Shown: positions 1 to 8,515, numbered from the stretch's first letter. The stretch: DNA of 40,797 nucleotides from Flammeovirgaceae bacterium (GCA_021298355.1 JAJTEH010000019.1:1-40797); one strand, 5' to 3'. The notes: generated by a model not told the origin, from the sequence alone. Program-made: numbers and translations.

Positions 1-98
1 GCAGCAGGCAGGGCAGCAGTTAGGCTGTCGGCAAGGTTTTGGCCATAACCTGATGAAACCGAAAACAACAGAACCAAACTAAGCATTAACGCTTTCAT
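1..98 (-). CDS. N-terminus of a secreted protein, cut by the window edge
   Basis: An open frame begins with ATG at 98 and runs off the left edge, so only about 32 codons are visible. The translation starts MKALMLSLVLLFSVSSGYGQ, a typical Bacteroidota Sec signal peptide ending in Gly-Gln, followed by NLADSL. Nothing else of the mature protein is present and its function cannot be named. It is divergent from the NTF2-like gene that starts at 200. Confidence 0.55.
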   Translation of the reverse strand, partial: MKALMLSLVLLFSVSSGYGQNLADSLTAALPA

Positions 99-199
99 AG
101 ATGTGAGGATTTTCCAATATAAAATTAGCATCTTTATTGGTATAAATTTCGTTTTTAACGAGTTCGCACTTGAATACCTTACTAAAAATCTTTTAAAGC

Positions 200-688
200 A
201 TGAAGTATTTAGCTCTAATCACCATTTTATCATTCACCATTTTAGTTTCTAAAGCGCAAGACAACGAAAAAGCGGCTGTAGAACAGGTAATTGTCAAACT
301 TTTTGAAGGTATGTATACCAGTGACAGTGCCCAGGCGCGCACGCTTTTTGTGCCGCATGTAAAAATGGCAACGATTGCTACCGATGCGCAAGGAAATTCA
401 GTTGCCAAAGATGGAGGTTCGCTTCAGGATTTCTTAGCCGCTATCGGCACTAAAAGACCCGAAAAACTTTCGGAAGAAATCTGGAACATTAAAGTAAATA
501 TCGATGGGGGCCTGGCGCAAGCCTGGTGCGATTATGCTTTTTATGTAGGAAAAAAATTTAGCCATTGCGGGGCTGATGCGTTTCATTTAGTAAAAGAAAA
601 TGGCCAATGGAAAATCTTTCAATTAGCCGATACCCGAAGAAGAAACAATTGTGTGATTCCCGATGCTATTCAAAATAAATTCAAATGA
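200..688 (+). CDS. secreted NTF2-like (SnoaL/lumazine-binding type) protein
   Basis: A 162-residue protein. Residues 1-20 form a signal peptide ending in SKAQ, so the product should be periplasmic or exported. The rest has the length and pattern of a nuclear transport factor 2-like cone fold: an N-terminal helix (KAAVEQVIVKLFEGMYTSD), then a beta-rich half containing IWNIKVNIDGGLAQAWCDYAFY and a final strand with HLVKENGQWKIFQLADTRR. This closing pattern is typical of SnoaL-like/DUF4440 proteins in Bacteroidota. The ligand or reaction is unknown. Its stop overlaps the start of the histidine phosphatase (ATGA), so the two are probably co-transcribed. Confidence 0.75.
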   Translation: MKYLALITILSFTILVSKAQDNEKAAVEQVIVKLFEGMYTSDSAQARTLFVPHVKMATIATDAQGNSVAKDGGSLQDFLAAIGTKRPEKLSEEIWNIKVNIDGGLAQAWCDYAFYVGKKFSHCGADAFHLVKENGQWKIFQLADTRRRNNCVIPDAIQNKFK

Positions 689-1173
689 GAATACTTGCTT
701 TAGTTGTGGTAATGGCTTTGTTTATTGAAAGCAAAGCACAGGAAACAACAACGTTTATTTTGATAAGACATGCCGAAAAAGCAAAGGATAATACGTCCGA
801 TCCTGATTTATCTCCCGAAGGCAAACAACGGGCAGAAGCATTAGCCACCATGTTGGATCGAAGTACTATTGCATCTATTTACAGCACCAACTTTAAAAGA
901 ACACAACAAACCGTTTTGCCCGTAGCGCAAGCAAAAGGATTAGCCATACAAACTTATCAGCATGCAGAAATAAACTGGTTGCAAAAAATTGCCAGAGAAA
1001 ACCCCGGCAAAATAATTTTGATGGTAGGGCATTCTAATACTATTCCAGACATTGCCAATACTTTGTTGGGCGAGAAAAAATTTGAACAATATCCAGATAC
1101 TCTCTACAATCAAATGTTGGTTATTCCTTACAGTGAAAAAGGTAAACCAACTGTATTGGTTTTAACCTTTTAA
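685..1173 (+). CDS. exported histidine phosphatase family protein (SixA/phosphoglycerate mutase-like)
   Basis: A 162-residue protein with a short hydrophobic signal peptide (MRILALVVVMALFIESKAQ). The phosphatase hallmark RHAEK lies near residues 28-32; its His is the phospho-acceptor. The family pattern continues with LSPEGKQRAEAL, YSTNFKRTQQT and the second catalytic His in VGHSNTIPD. The length fits single-domain SixA-like phosphatases. Because it is exported, its substrate is more likely a small phosphorylated compound than a cytoplasmic phosphoprotein; this is inferred. It overlaps the upstream NTF2-like gene by four bases (ATGA), which points to translational coupling. Confidence 0.8.
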   Translation: MRILALVVVMALFIESKAQETTTFILIRHAEKAKDNTSDPDLSPEGKQRAEALATMLDRSTIASIYSTNFKRTQQTVLPVAQAKGLAIQTYQHAEINWLQKIARENPGKIILMVGHSNTIPDIANTLLGEKKFEQYPDTLYNQMLVIPYSEKGKPTVLVLTF

Positions 1174-1179
1174 CGTACA

Positions 1180-1419
1180 TCAAATACCTTCTGTTGAATC
1201 TAAAATAATTTCAGCTTTTTCCCGATCTATTTCAAAAATGTGTAAGGTAACTTCCATGCCTTGCATGTAAGGCAGAGGATATAAAGCTGCCAGTTCCTCG
1301 TTCGATAAAAAGCAAGGAATACCATACGCATCTAGTTTGGCTTTGGCCAATTGGGCGTCAATTGCATGAGCATATCTTCTCAAAATAATAATCGGTAACT
1401 CAGCAACCATGCCATCCAT
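1180..1419 (-). CDS. DUF2007 family protein (putative signal-transducing protein)
   Basis: A small cytoplasmic protein of 79 residues. The pattern IILRRYAHAIDAQLAKAKLDA, then GIPCFLSNE and a C-terminal VTLHIFEIDREKAEIIL, matches DUF2007, a ferredoxin-like PII-related fold whose role is not known. The frame stays open further upstream to 1614, but that extension overlaps the sigma-factor start and does not look like family sequence. I chose the ATG at 1419; a second ATG three codons on (1410) is equally possible. It converges on the histidine phosphatase with only six bases between the stop codons. Confidence 0.65.
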   Translation of the reverse strand: MDGMVAELPIIILRRYAHAIDAQLAKAKLDAYGIPCFLSNEELAALYPLPYMQGMEVTLHIFEIDREKAEIILDSTEGI

Positions 1420-1520
1420 AGCGATAAAACAAAAAAATAATTCGATTTTGTAAGATAAATATTTCAGACCATTGTAACATTCAGTTTGGGCAGGCGTCTG
1501 GTTATTAAATTCGGCAACGG

Positions 1521-2033
1521 ATGAACTTCGAAACTTTCCAAGAAAGGGTATTACCTGTAAAAAACAAGCTTTATCGCTTCGCCCTGCGCCTAACCGGTAG
1601 CCAGGAAGAAGCAAAAGATGTGGTACAGGAAGTTTTTATCAGAGTTTGGAACGGCCGCGACCAAATGCACGAGATACAAAACATGGAAGCCTGGTGTATG
1701 CGCATAACCCGCAATTTGTCGCTAGACAGAGTGCGAGCCATGAACAGAAAACAGGCACAACCACTGGAAGAATCGTACAACATCCGCCACGAAGAATTAA
1801 CACCGCACGAAACAACTGAACTACATGAAAGTATGAACCGAGTAAGCCAGTTAATGGCAGCACTGCCCGAAAAACAAAGGCAGGTAATGCACCTTCGAGA
1901 TGTGGAGGGCTACAGCTACAACGAGATTTGCGACATTCTCTCTATCGATATGAGCCAGGTGAAAGTTAACCTGTTTCGAGCCAGAAATGCCGTAAGAGAA
2001 AAATTAATGCAATTGAACGCCTATGGACTCTGA
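1521..2033 (+). CDS. RNA polymerase sigma factor, ECF subfamily
   Basis: A 170-residue sigma-70 factor of the extracytoplasmic-function type. Region 2 spans about residues 10-80 and contains KDVVQEVFIRVW (core-RNAP contact and -10 recognition) and WCMRITRNLSLDRVR. Region 4 spans about 110-160 with LPEKQRQVMHLRDVEGYSY, a helix-turn-helix for -35 recognition, then VKVNLFRARNAVREKL. It overlaps the next gene by 11 bases, so sigma factor and membrane partner are co-translated. A possible promoter (TTTG at 1485, TAAATTCG at 1506) lies directly upstream, but would give almost no leader. Confidence 0.92.
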   Translation: MNFETFQERVLPVKNKLYRFALRLTGSQEEAKDVVQEVFIRVWNGRDQMHEIQNMEAWCMRITRNLSLDRVRAMNRKQAQPLEESYNIRHEELTPHETTELHESMNRVSQLMAALPEKQRQVMHLRDVEGYSYNEICDILSIDMSQVKVNLFRARNAVREKLMQLNAYGL

Positions 2034-2526
2034 AAAAATTAAAGCCTTGTTGGAACGCTACTGGAATTGCGAAACAACATTGGAAGAAGAACAAGGGCTG
2101 CGCGATTTTTTTAACGGAAACGATATACCCGAAAACTTACAACAAGAAGCCCAACTCTTTCGCTACTTTAAACAACAGCAAGAGTTAAAGCTTACCGACC
2201 TTAGTTTCGAGCATGCGTTGAAACAAAAAATACAACCGAAAGAAAGCAAGTTGAGAAGTTTGTTTTCAACGGGCCTTAAACTCGCAGCCGGTATAAGTGT
2301 AGTGGTAGCATCGTTTTGGTTGGTACGACAAGAACTTAAAGAAGACCAACCTGAAGAAGTGGTAGATACCTATGATGACCCACAAAAAGCTTTTGAAGAA
2401 ACCAAACGCGCCTTGCAATTGATCTCCAAAAACTTTGGCAAAGCACAGAAAGCAAGCACAAACATCAACCTAATTAATGAAGCAACAGAAAAGTTGCAAA
2501 AAGAAAATAAAAAAGCAGATAGTTAA
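2023..2526 (+). CDS. single-pass membrane protein, putative anti-sigma partner
   Basis: A 167-residue protein in the usual anti-sigma position, overlapping the sigma gene by 11 bases. Residues 1-85 are charged and helical (LERYWNCETTLEEEQGLRDFF), as in many Bacteroidota sigma-associated proteins. One membrane segment (LAAGISVVVASFWLV) lies at about 88-103. The outer part contains DPQKAFEETKRALQLISKNF and ends in a Lys/Glu-rich coil. No HxxxCxxC zinc anti-sigma motif is visible, so the anti-sigma role rests on position and layout only. Confidence 0.6.
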   Translation: MDSEKIKALLERYWNCETTLEEEQGLRDFFNGNDIPENLQQEAQLFRYFKQQQELKLTDLSFEHALKQKIQPKESKLRSLFSTGLKLAAGISVVVASFWLVRQELKEDQPEEVVDTYDDPQKAFEETKRALQLISKNFGKAQKASTNINLINEATEKLQKENKKADS

Positions 2527-2551
2527 AATTTAAACTCAAGACATTATCTAT

Positions 2552-3076
2552 ATGAAAAAGTTAATCGTATTAGCATTAGTAGTAGTTGCCGTGCAAGCAC
2601 AGGCACAAGATGCCATCACTAAATTTTTCTCGAAATATCAAAACGATGAATCTTTTAGCAACGTAACCGTAAGCAGCAAAATGTTTAGCTTGTTTACAGA
2701 TATGGAAGTAACTTCTCCTGAAGACAAAGAAGTTATCAACGCCATCAGCAAATTAAAAGGTTTAAGAATTCTGGCTAAAGAAGATGCACGTAACGCACGA
2801 GAATTGTATAAAGAAGCCTTTACCTTAATTCCATCTAAAGATTATGAAGAATTAATGACCGTGCGCGATAAAGATGCCGACATGAAATTTTTAATAAAAG
2901 ATGATGGTAAAGGAAAAATTTCTGAGTTATTAATGGTAATGGGAGGTAATAACGATTTTATGATCTTAAGCTTATTTGGCGAAATAGATTTAAAACAAAT
3001 TAGCAAACTTGGTCGCAAAATGGATATCGGTGGCCTTGATAAGCTCGAGAACATGGATAAAAAATCCAAGCAGTAA
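2552..3076 (+). CDS. DUF4252 domain protein, exported (copy 1)
   Basis: A 174-residue protein with a signal peptide ending in AQAQ at about residue 19. The mature part fits DUF4252: FSKYQNDESFSNVTVSSKMF near the start, a central KLKGLRILAKEDARN and ELYKEAF, then YEELMTVRDKDADMKFLIK and a C-terminal FGEIDLKQISKLG. The family occurs mostly in Bacteroidota and its molecular role is unknown. It is the first of three related genes after the sigma factor and membrane partner; a hairpin terminator follows at 3097. Confidence 0.82.
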   Translation: MKKLIVLALVVVAVQAQAQDAITKFFSKYQNDESFSNVTVSSKMFSLFTDMEVTSPEDKEVINAISKLKGLRILAKEDARNARELYKEAFTLIPSKDYEELMTVRDKDADMKFLIKDDGKGKISELLMVMGGNNDFMILSLFGEIDLKQISKLGRKMDIGGLDKLENMDKKSKQ

Positions 3077-3096
3077 ATCGCATAATTTGTAAACCA

Positions 3097-3127
3097 AGAG
3101 CCTATGCAACCCATAGGCTCTTTCTTT
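3097..3127 (+). terminator. rho-independent terminator after DUF4252 copy 1
   Basis: A perfect 10-bp stem, AGAGCCTATG (3097-3106) with CATAGGCTCT (3112-3121), closes a 5-base loop and is followed by TTCTTTC. It probably sets a partial stop between the first DUF4252 gene and the next two, and shows that the ATG at 3104 inside the stem is not the next gene's start. Confidence 0.75.
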
Positions 3128-3151
3128 CATCTTAGTAAAAAAAAATACACT

Positions 3152-3643
3152 ATGAAAAAGACATTAACACTCTTTATTCTACTTGTACCTTCTTTCGTTT
3201 TTTCACAAAGCAATAGTTTTTCATCTTTAAAAGAAAATTTTGCCGGAGGAGAAGATGTAGTGCATGTAATCCTCGGTGGTTTTTTTATGCGAACGGCTAT
3301 TTGGATGATGGATGAAGACGACTCGTGGTTGGAAGCAGCTGAAGGTGTGAAAAATTTCAGATTTATGAATATTCCTAAACGAGAATTTGAAGAAAGAGGA
3401 CTAAAATTAAATTCGTTCAGAAAATTTGTAATGAAAGACAATTTTCAGCAACTACTAACCGTGAAAGAAAATGGCGAATGGGTTGAGTTTTATATACAAG
3501 AGGGAGAGAAAAATAAAAACAGATACCTTGTAATAGCAGAAGCAGAAGACGAAGTAAGTGTTTTTGAATTAACCGGATTTATTGATCTGGAGAAACTGGC
3601 AGAACGAAACAGAAAACAAATACAAGTAAAATCAAATCTATAA
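3152..3643 (+). CDS. DUF4252 domain protein, exported (copy 2)
   Basis: A 163-residue protein from ATG 3152. The frame is open from 3104, but those codons lie in the terminator, and 3152 opens directly on a signal peptide (MKKTLTLFILLVPSFVFSQ). The mature part resembles its neighbours: FFMRTAIWMMDEDD, then GVKNFRFMNIPKREF, ERGLKLNSFRKFVMKDNFQQLLTV and a closing VFELTGFIDLEKLAERN. It diverges in sequence from copy 1 but keeps the order of blocks. Function unknown. Copy 3 starts three bases after its stop. Confidence 0.75.
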   Translation: MKKTLTLFILLVPSFVFSQSNSFSSLKENFAGGEDVVHVILGGFFMRTAIWMMDEDDSWLEAAEGVKNFRFMNIPKREFEERGLKLNSFRKFVMKDNFQQLLTVKENGEWVEFYIQEGEKNKNRYLVIAEAEDEVSVFELTGFIDLEKLAERNRKQIQVKSNL

Positions 3644-3645
3644 GC

Positions 3646-4194
3646 ATGACTAAATTACAATGCATTTTTTTGTTCTCCTCGTTATTGGTAGTACAAACTA
3701 TTTTTGCACAAAGTAAAACAACACAAGATTTACACAAATCTTATCCGGATGCACGGGTAATCTTTTTTTATAAAAACACATTGCGCATGATCAACCAAAC
3801 CGATAGCAAAGAGTTTGATGATCTGATAAAAGATATTGATAAATTAAAAATTCTGATTATCGATAAATCAGTAAACTATTCTGCTTCAAATTTTAAGAAA
3901 CTGTCGTCTAACTATAAGCAAGATGGTTTCGAAGAAATTATGACAAGCAGAGTAGAAGGAAGAAGTTTTGATGTTTATCTAAAAGAAAAAAACAACAAAA
4001 CGTTAGGCACAGTAGTGCTGGTAAACGATGTTGATAAATTGTATGTATTAGATGTAGTAGGCTCTGTACCTATGCAAAAGATTCCCGAATTTTTTAAGCA
4101 AATCAATAACAGCACAGAATTGCAAAATGTGATCAAAGAAATTGCAGGAAGTAAGAACGAGGAGAAAGATAAGTCTAAAAAAGAAGATAACTAA
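3646..4194 (+). CDS. DUF4252 domain protein, exported (copy 3)
   Basis: A 182-residue protein with a signal peptide (MTKLQCIFLFSSLLVVQTIFAQ). The same block order as copies 1 and 2 can be read: RMINQTDSKEFDDLIKDIDK, KLKILIIDKS, YKQDGFEEIMTSR, then YVLDVVGSVPMQKIPEFFKQI. The C-terminus is a Lys/Glu-rich tail. It follows copy 2 by two bases and is followed 17 bases later by an ABC ATPase gene on the same strand. The three copies have drifted far apart, which suggests separate roles or partners rather than dosage. Confidence 0.75.
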   Translation: MTKLQCIFLFSSLLVVQTIFAQSKTTQDLHKSYPDARVIFFYKNTLRMINQTDSKEFDDLIKDIDKLKILIIDKSVNYSASNFKKLSSNYKQDGFEEIMTSRVEGRSFDVYLKEKNNKTLGTVVLVNDVDKLYVLDVVGSVPMQKIPEFFKQINNSTELQNVIKEIAGSKNEEKDKSKKEDN

Positions 4195-4211
4195 CCCGTT
4201 ACCACTCGTAC

Positions 4212-5114
4212 ATGGCAACACCCGTTTTAACAGTAAAAGGCTTAACCAAAAACTTTGGTAAACTTTGCGCAGTCAATCAAATAAACTTACAGGTAAACCA
4301 AGGCGAAGTGTTTGGTATGCTTGGCCCAAATGGTAGCGGAAAAACCACAACACTCGGTATGTTAATGGGTGTAGTAAACCCAACCGCGGGCGAGTTCAGT
4401 TGGTTTGGTCAACCGCCTACGCACCACATTCGCAAAAAGATTGGTGCAGTTTTAGAACATCCTATTTTTTATCCATACCTATCCGGACAAAAAAACCTTG
4501 AGCTTAACGCAACCATTAAGCAAACCGATTTCAACAACATTGCTAAGGTTTTAGATATAGTAGAGTTAACGGCTCGAAGAAACGATGCGTATAAAACTTA
4601 TTCGCTAGGCATGAAACAACGCTTGGCTATAGCATCGGCACTGTTAAACGATCCTACAGTTTTAATATTAGACGAACCTACGAATGGTTTAGACCCGATG
4701 GGGATTGCAGAAATTCGTACGATTATTAAACGCATTGCTGCTGATGGTAAAACCATCATTTTAGCTAGCCATTTATTAGATGAAGTACAAAAAGTGTGTA
4801 CGCATTTTGCCATACTTCGAAAAGGAAATTTAGTACACTCCGGCCCTGTTGATGATGTTGGAAAAGGAGAAGAAATTGTTGAAGTGATTGCTTTTCATGA
4901 CGATTTACCTGCGCACCTCAATCAATTTCAAGGAACGAAAGAAGTTAAAAAAGATGGCCAGTTTTATTTGGTAAAAATGAATAACGGTTTTCATAGTGCT
5001 GAGTTAAATCGTTTTTTATTCGAGAAAGGAATTGTGGTTTCTCATTTGGCTACCCAGAAGAAGAGTTTAGAAAAACAATTCCTCGAAATCTTAGCTGAAA
5101 ACAATACACATTAA
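4212..5114 (+). CDS. ABC transporter ATP-binding protein (export type)
   Basis: A 300-residue ATPase. Walker A is GPNGSGKTT at about residues 39-47, the ABC signature is YSLGMKQRLAIASAL, Walker B is VLILDEPTNGLDP, and the switch His is in ILASHLLDEV. The C-terminal 80 residues match the extra domain of ABC-2/CcmA/GldA-like exporter ATPases. It pairs with the six-helix permease 22 bases downstream. The substrate cannot be told from sequence; in Bacteroidota similar pairs serve export or membrane-protein roles. Confidence 0.9.
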   Translation: MATPVLTVKGLTKNFGKLCAVNQINLQVNQGEVFGMLGPNGSGKTTTLGMLMGVVNPTAGEFSWFGQPPTHHIRKKIGAVLEHPIFYPYLSGQKNLELNATIKQTDFNNIAKVLDIVELTARRNDAYKTYSLGMKQRLAIASALLNDPTVLILDEPTNGLDPMGIAEIRTIIKRIAADGKTIILASHLLDEVQKVCTHFAILRKGNLVHSGPVDDVGKGEEIVEVIAFHDDLPAHLNQFQGTKEVKKDGQFYLVKMNNGFHSAELNRFLFEKGIVVSHLATQKKSLEKQFLEILAENNTH

Positions 5115-5136
5115 CCATCATCATTAATCGGGTATC

Positions 5137-5940
5137 ATGTTACATTTATTAAAAATAGATTTAAAGAAACTAACCAGCTACCGTACCTTTTGGGTTGTAT
5201 GTGGTTTATATTTTATAACACTTGGCTTTACAACAGCCAGTGGTATGGAATTTTTAAAATGGCTGGCCAATAAAAGCGTAGAGTTTGGTGCAACTATTAA
5301 CATCAACCGCATTCCTCTATATCATTTTCCCGACATATGGCAGAACGTTATTTTTGTAAGTGGTTTTTTTAAACTGATTCTGGCCTTTATGGTGGTTATC
5401 TCAGTTACCAATGAGTTTACCTACCGCACCATTCGCCAAAATATAATTGATGGCATGAGCAGAACAGAGTTTCTACTCTCGAAAATGCTTACCAATGTTT
5501 TGTTGAGTTTATTAAGTTGTGCCATGTTGTTAATTATTATTTTGATAACAGGCTTCATTTACTCACCCGAAATTATTTGGTCTGAAATTTTTACTGATGC
5601 AGGTTTTATGTTTGCCTACTTCTTAGAAATGTTTTCGTTCTTATCGTATACTTTAATGTTGGGTTTACTTATACAACGTTCGGGCTTAACCATAGTTGTA
5701 TTATGTTTATCACACATGTTAGAGGCAATTATAAAAGCGAATATTGATGATGTAACTCCTGGCTTAATTCCATTTTTCCCTATGGAAAGTATCACCAATT
5801 TAGTTGAAATGCCTTTTGCACGTTATGCTTTTCAGGAGATACAAGATTATGTAAGCCTTACTTCGGTTGCCATTGCTTTAGGTTGGTTAGTAATTTTCAA
5901 CTACATCAGTTATCTAAAACTGAAGAAATCGGATTTATAA
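5137..5940 (+). CDS. ABC transporter permease (ABC-2 type)
   Basis: A 267-residue inner-membrane protein with about six hydrophobic segments (near residues 19-36, 70-90, 125-147, 157-180, 185-200 and 240-260). The short cytoplasmic start before helix 1, the large loop after it and the segment EFTYRTIRQNIIDGMSR after helix 2 are typical of ABC-2 permeases, where this helix contacts the ATPase. It is the membrane partner of the ATPase encoded just upstream. It converges on the permease of a second ABC system, with 16 bases between the stops and no clear terminator hairpin. Confidence 0.82.
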   Translation: MLHLLKIDLKKLTSYRTFWVVCGLYFITLGFTTASGMEFLKWLANKSVEFGATININRIPLYHFPDIWQNVIFVSGFFKLILAFMVVISVTNEFTYRTIRQNIIDGMSRTEFLLSKMLTNVLLSLLSCAMLLIIILITGFIYSPEIIWSEIFTDAGFMFAYFLEMFSFLSYTLMLGLLIQRSGLTIVVLCLSHMLEAIIKANIDDVTPGLIPFFPMESITNLVEMPFARYAFQEIQDYVSLTSVAIALGWLVIFNYISYLKLKKSDL

Positions 5941-5956
5941 ATTTTAACCGTATTCT

Positions 5957-7630
5957 TTATTGAGTTGTAATTTGTTTCCAACCCAAATGCTGAATCTTAT
6001 TTAGCACAAACCAATACGATGCAAAAAAGATAACAATAGCAACGCTTACACCGTACGGAACAAGTATTGCCAAATAATGTAAGCCACACAAAGCCGCGAT
6101 AATTACCATTATCAGTAAACCGCGTGCAAAGTTATTACCACTCATACGTGCATCTTCGGGAAGTGAAAAAGGTAAAAGTCTTTGGTTCAGCCATACGTTA
6201 ATAAGCGTAATAAGAGAGCAATTGAAAAAGCCAAGCACTAGATCATCGGCAGTGGATGGCCCCCAAAAAAACAATACCCCAATACTTACCAATACATAAG
6301 CCGGAACCATGAAATACATTTGGTTAGCTTTAAGGCTACCACTAATTAACTGACCCGGATGTTGAATTACCGAGCTTTCGTAAATCCAACGGGCTTTAAA
6401 ATTTTCGCTGTATGAGGTTTCAAATTGAGCGGTGTTTAATAAGAAGCCACAAAAATAAATGAGCCACAAATAATGATGAGTTGCATGTAAGTCAACAAAC
6501 AAATTTTCATTATTCTTATTAACGCTTACAAAAATGATGATGATAAACACAACAATATACCCCAGCGCAGGATAAATTCTAAGTTTCAACTTTCTATCTG
6601 CTTTAAGCGATTGCACAGTAAGTACGTAAGCCGCTTGTTCGAGTGGTTTTAATTGGAAGAGTTTTTTTAACACAAAAGAGGGTGAAAATGCTGAATGAAC
6701 AGTTTGTGTTTTCTTGCTTTTTTCTTCTTTGTTCTGAATAGCCAGATCTTGCAGTTTATTATTAAAAAAAGGAATAAAGAATTTTTGTATACCAACCATT
6801 AACCCGAAGGGCATAACAATGCCTAACACTACAGAAAGTAGTGGCAATACAGCTATTTCAATTTGGTGTTGTAATAAACCTTGCATAGTGGCATACCAGA
6901 AAGGTGGAATAAAAATCATCCACGTTTCAAAATTTAATTGTTGTGTAAAATTTTCGAGGTTATCGATTAACCTGGGCAACAACTGATAACTACCCATAAA
7001 CAAAACTGTCATGGCAATTTGCATATAGTTAATTGCGTTTTTCATCGTTTCTTCTGATGTAAACGACATAACGCCCAAGTATAAGGCAAAAGTTAAATTG
7101 GTAGCTAAAAGTGTTATCAAAATTAAACTAGTAAGAAAAAGTAAGCCTGCCAACCCACCGAAGAGTATAAAAGTGATGATTATTCCGCCAGCTGATAGCG
7201 CTAAAACAATTTGTGCAATGTAAACAATGATGAAAGTATTACGAGCGGCAAAAACTGTTTTAGAACTTACGGGTTTTGGTAGCACTATGGTGTTATCGCT
7301 GGTGTCTAGCAACACGCTGGAGAAGTCGGTAATTAAAACCATGATAGTAAACACCAATATATAAGAGTAAAGAATGCCATAACTGATAAGCGCACTATTT
7401 TGTAAAAACAAAACAAACGCAGTTACCAATCCAAAAACGGCATAGATAACCAAAGCAAACGTAAAACTTGTAGGCTTGCCGGAGGCACTTTGGCCTAGCA
7501 TACCGCTGGCTTTTCGGGAGTTGATTTCGAATTTAATCTTTACAATCGATCGAAGTTGTTCGTAATCGATGTCACTTTTTTTATACAGAAATGATAATTG
7601 GTCGAGTAAGAGTAGAATAAATTTTTGCAT
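5957..7630 (-). CDS. large ABC exporter permease
   Basis: A 557-residue polytopic membrane protein with roughly 12 hydrophobic segments in two sets, separated by a cytoplasmic region at about residues 290-345 that includes NKEEKSKKTQ. The N-terminus (DQLSFLYKKSDIDYEQLRSIVKIKFEINSR) is cytoplasmic and is typical of large ABC-2-like permeases in Bacteroidota that work as a fused pair of half-permeases. It starts nine bases after the stop of the ATPase gene, so they form a two-gene operon. Substrate unknown. Confidence 0.75.
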   Translation of the reverse strand: MQKFILLLLDQLSFLYKKSDIDYEQLRSIVKIKFEINSRKASGMLGQSASGKPTSFTFALVIYAVFGLVTAFVLFLQNSALISYGILYSYILVFTIMVLITDFSSVLLDTSDNTIVLPKPVSSKTVFAARNTFIIVYIAQIVLALSAGGIIITFILFGGLAGLLFLTSLILITLLATNLTFALYLGVMSFTSEETMKNAINYMQIAMTVLFMGSYQLLPRLIDNLENFTQQLNFETWMIFIPPFWYATMQGLLQHQIEIAVLPLLSVVLGIVMPFGLMVGIQKFFIPFFNNKLQDLAIQNKEEKSKKTQTVHSAFSPSFVLKKLFQLKPLEQAAYVLTVQSLKADRKLKLRIYPALGYIVVFIIIIFVSVNKNNENLFVDLHATHHYLWLIYFCGFLLNTAQFETSYSENFKARWIYESSVIQHPGQLISGSLKANQMYFMVPAYVLVSIGVLFFWGPSTADDLVLGFFNCSLITLINVWLNQRLLPFSLPEDARMSGNNFARGLLIMVIIAALCGLHYLAILVPYGVSVAIVIFFASYWFVLNKIQHLGWKQITTQ

Positions 7631-7639
7631 AGAAATTAC

Positions 7640-8407
7640 TTACTTGATAATGTCGATTAATTGCATGGCTTTTTCTTTATGTTCGCCTGTTCCGGTAAGG
7701 TTGGTAAACAATTGTTCGAGCGATCCGCTTTGTGCTTGTTCATTTAATTCGGCAAAAGTTCCGTTAGCAATTAACTTTCCTTGGTTAATAATCATAATGC
7801 GATCAGAAATTTTCTCGACCACATCCATAATATGCGAACTGTAGAAAATGGTTTTGCCCGCTAATTTTAGTTGTTGTAAAACTTCTTTTACTAAAATTAC
7901 AGCGTTGGCATCTAAACCAGATAGGGGTTCATCTAAAAACAAAATTTTAGGATTATGCAACAAACCAGATATAAGCAATACTTTTTGGCGCATGCCTTTG
8001 CTAAAAGTATTCATCCTGTCGTTTCTCGATGTTTCTAAACCAAACAACTTCAGCAGTTCATTTGCTTTTAAAATGGTTTTATCTTTTTCCAATCCGTATA
8101 AATGCCCTACAAATTCCAGAAATTCTAACGGTGTTAACACATCGTATAAAGCGGCATTCTCCGGAATGTATCCAATTATTCGCTTTATTTCGATGGCATG
8201 TTGCCGAACATCCATGCCGGCTACAATGGCATCCCCTTCAAAATCCGGAATCAATCCGGTTAAAATTTTGATGGTTGTACTTTTACCTGCGCCATTCGGG
8301 CCGATGTATCCGATTATTTCTCCTTCCGAAACACTAAAATTTAATTCGTGTAAAATTTTTTCTTGGTATCGCTTACTTAACTGTTGAACTTCTATTGCTG
8401 CAGTCAT
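7640..8407 (-). CDS. ABC transporter ATP-binding protein
   Basis: A 255-residue ATPase from ATG 8407. The frame is open to 8506, but family similarity begins at IEVQQLSKRYQEKILHELNF just after this ATG. Walker A is GPNGAGKSTT, followed by the Q-loop region GYIPENAALYDVLTPLEFLEF, the signature FSKGMRQKVLLISGL, Walker B ILFLDEPLSGLDA and the switch His in FYSSHIMDVVEK. It drives the large permease downstream. Its start faces the usp-ccoI operon, and an FNR-like box lies between them. Confidence 0.9.
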   Translation of the reverse strand: MTAAIEVQQLSKRYQEKILHELNFSVSEGEIIGYIGPNGAGKSTTIKILTGLIPDFEGDAIVAGMDVRQHAIEIKRIIGYIPENAALYDVLTPLEFLEFVGHLYGLEKDKTILKANELLKLFGLETSRNDRMNTFSKGMRQKVLLISGLLHNPKILFLDEPLSGLDANAVILVKEVLQQLKLAGKTIFYSSHIMDVVEKISDRIMIINQGKLIANGTFAELNEQAQSGSLEQLFTNLTGTGEHKEKAMQLIDIIK

Positions 8408-8449
8408 TTTTAAAGGAATTAAGGCAGTAAGGTAATCTGTTTTTTTGGA

Positions 8450-8463
8450 GTGACAAAAATCAG
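8450..8463. promoter_or_regulatory. FNR/CRP-like box upstream of usp-ccoI-ccoS-hemN
   Basis: GTGAC-aaaa-ATCAG, close to the FNR consensus TTGAT-N4-ATCAA. Its centre is 78.5 bp upstream of the stress-protein start and 51.5 bp from the first base of a perfect -7 element at 8508. Three more boxes of this type occur in the window. Confidence 0.6.
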
Positions 8464-8507
8464 TTTTGTTTTTGATGGCGGTCACGCTTTCCCGAATCGG
8501 GTACATC

Positions 8508-8515
8508 TACTTTTG
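8508..8515 (+). promoter_or_regulatory. -7 promoter element for the usp-ccoI operon
   Basis: TACTTTTG is an exact match to the Bacteroidota -7 consensus TAnnTTTG, 19 bases upstream of the ATG. No -33 TTTG is visible at the right distance, as expected of a promoter that depends on an activator bound at 8450. Confidence 0.6.

Noticed and set aside
1420-1614. Upstream extension of the DUF2007 frame
   Set aside because: It overlaps the start of the sigma factor on the other strand and its translation is unlike the family.
3104-3151. Upstream start of the second DUF4252 gene
   Set aside because: It lies inside a terminator stem, and the signal peptide begins at 3152.
7848-8387. A 179-codon frame opposite the ABC ATPase
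   Set aside because: The minus strand encodes Walker A, signature and Walker B motifs; the plus frame is Ser/Cys/Phe-rich without family pattern.
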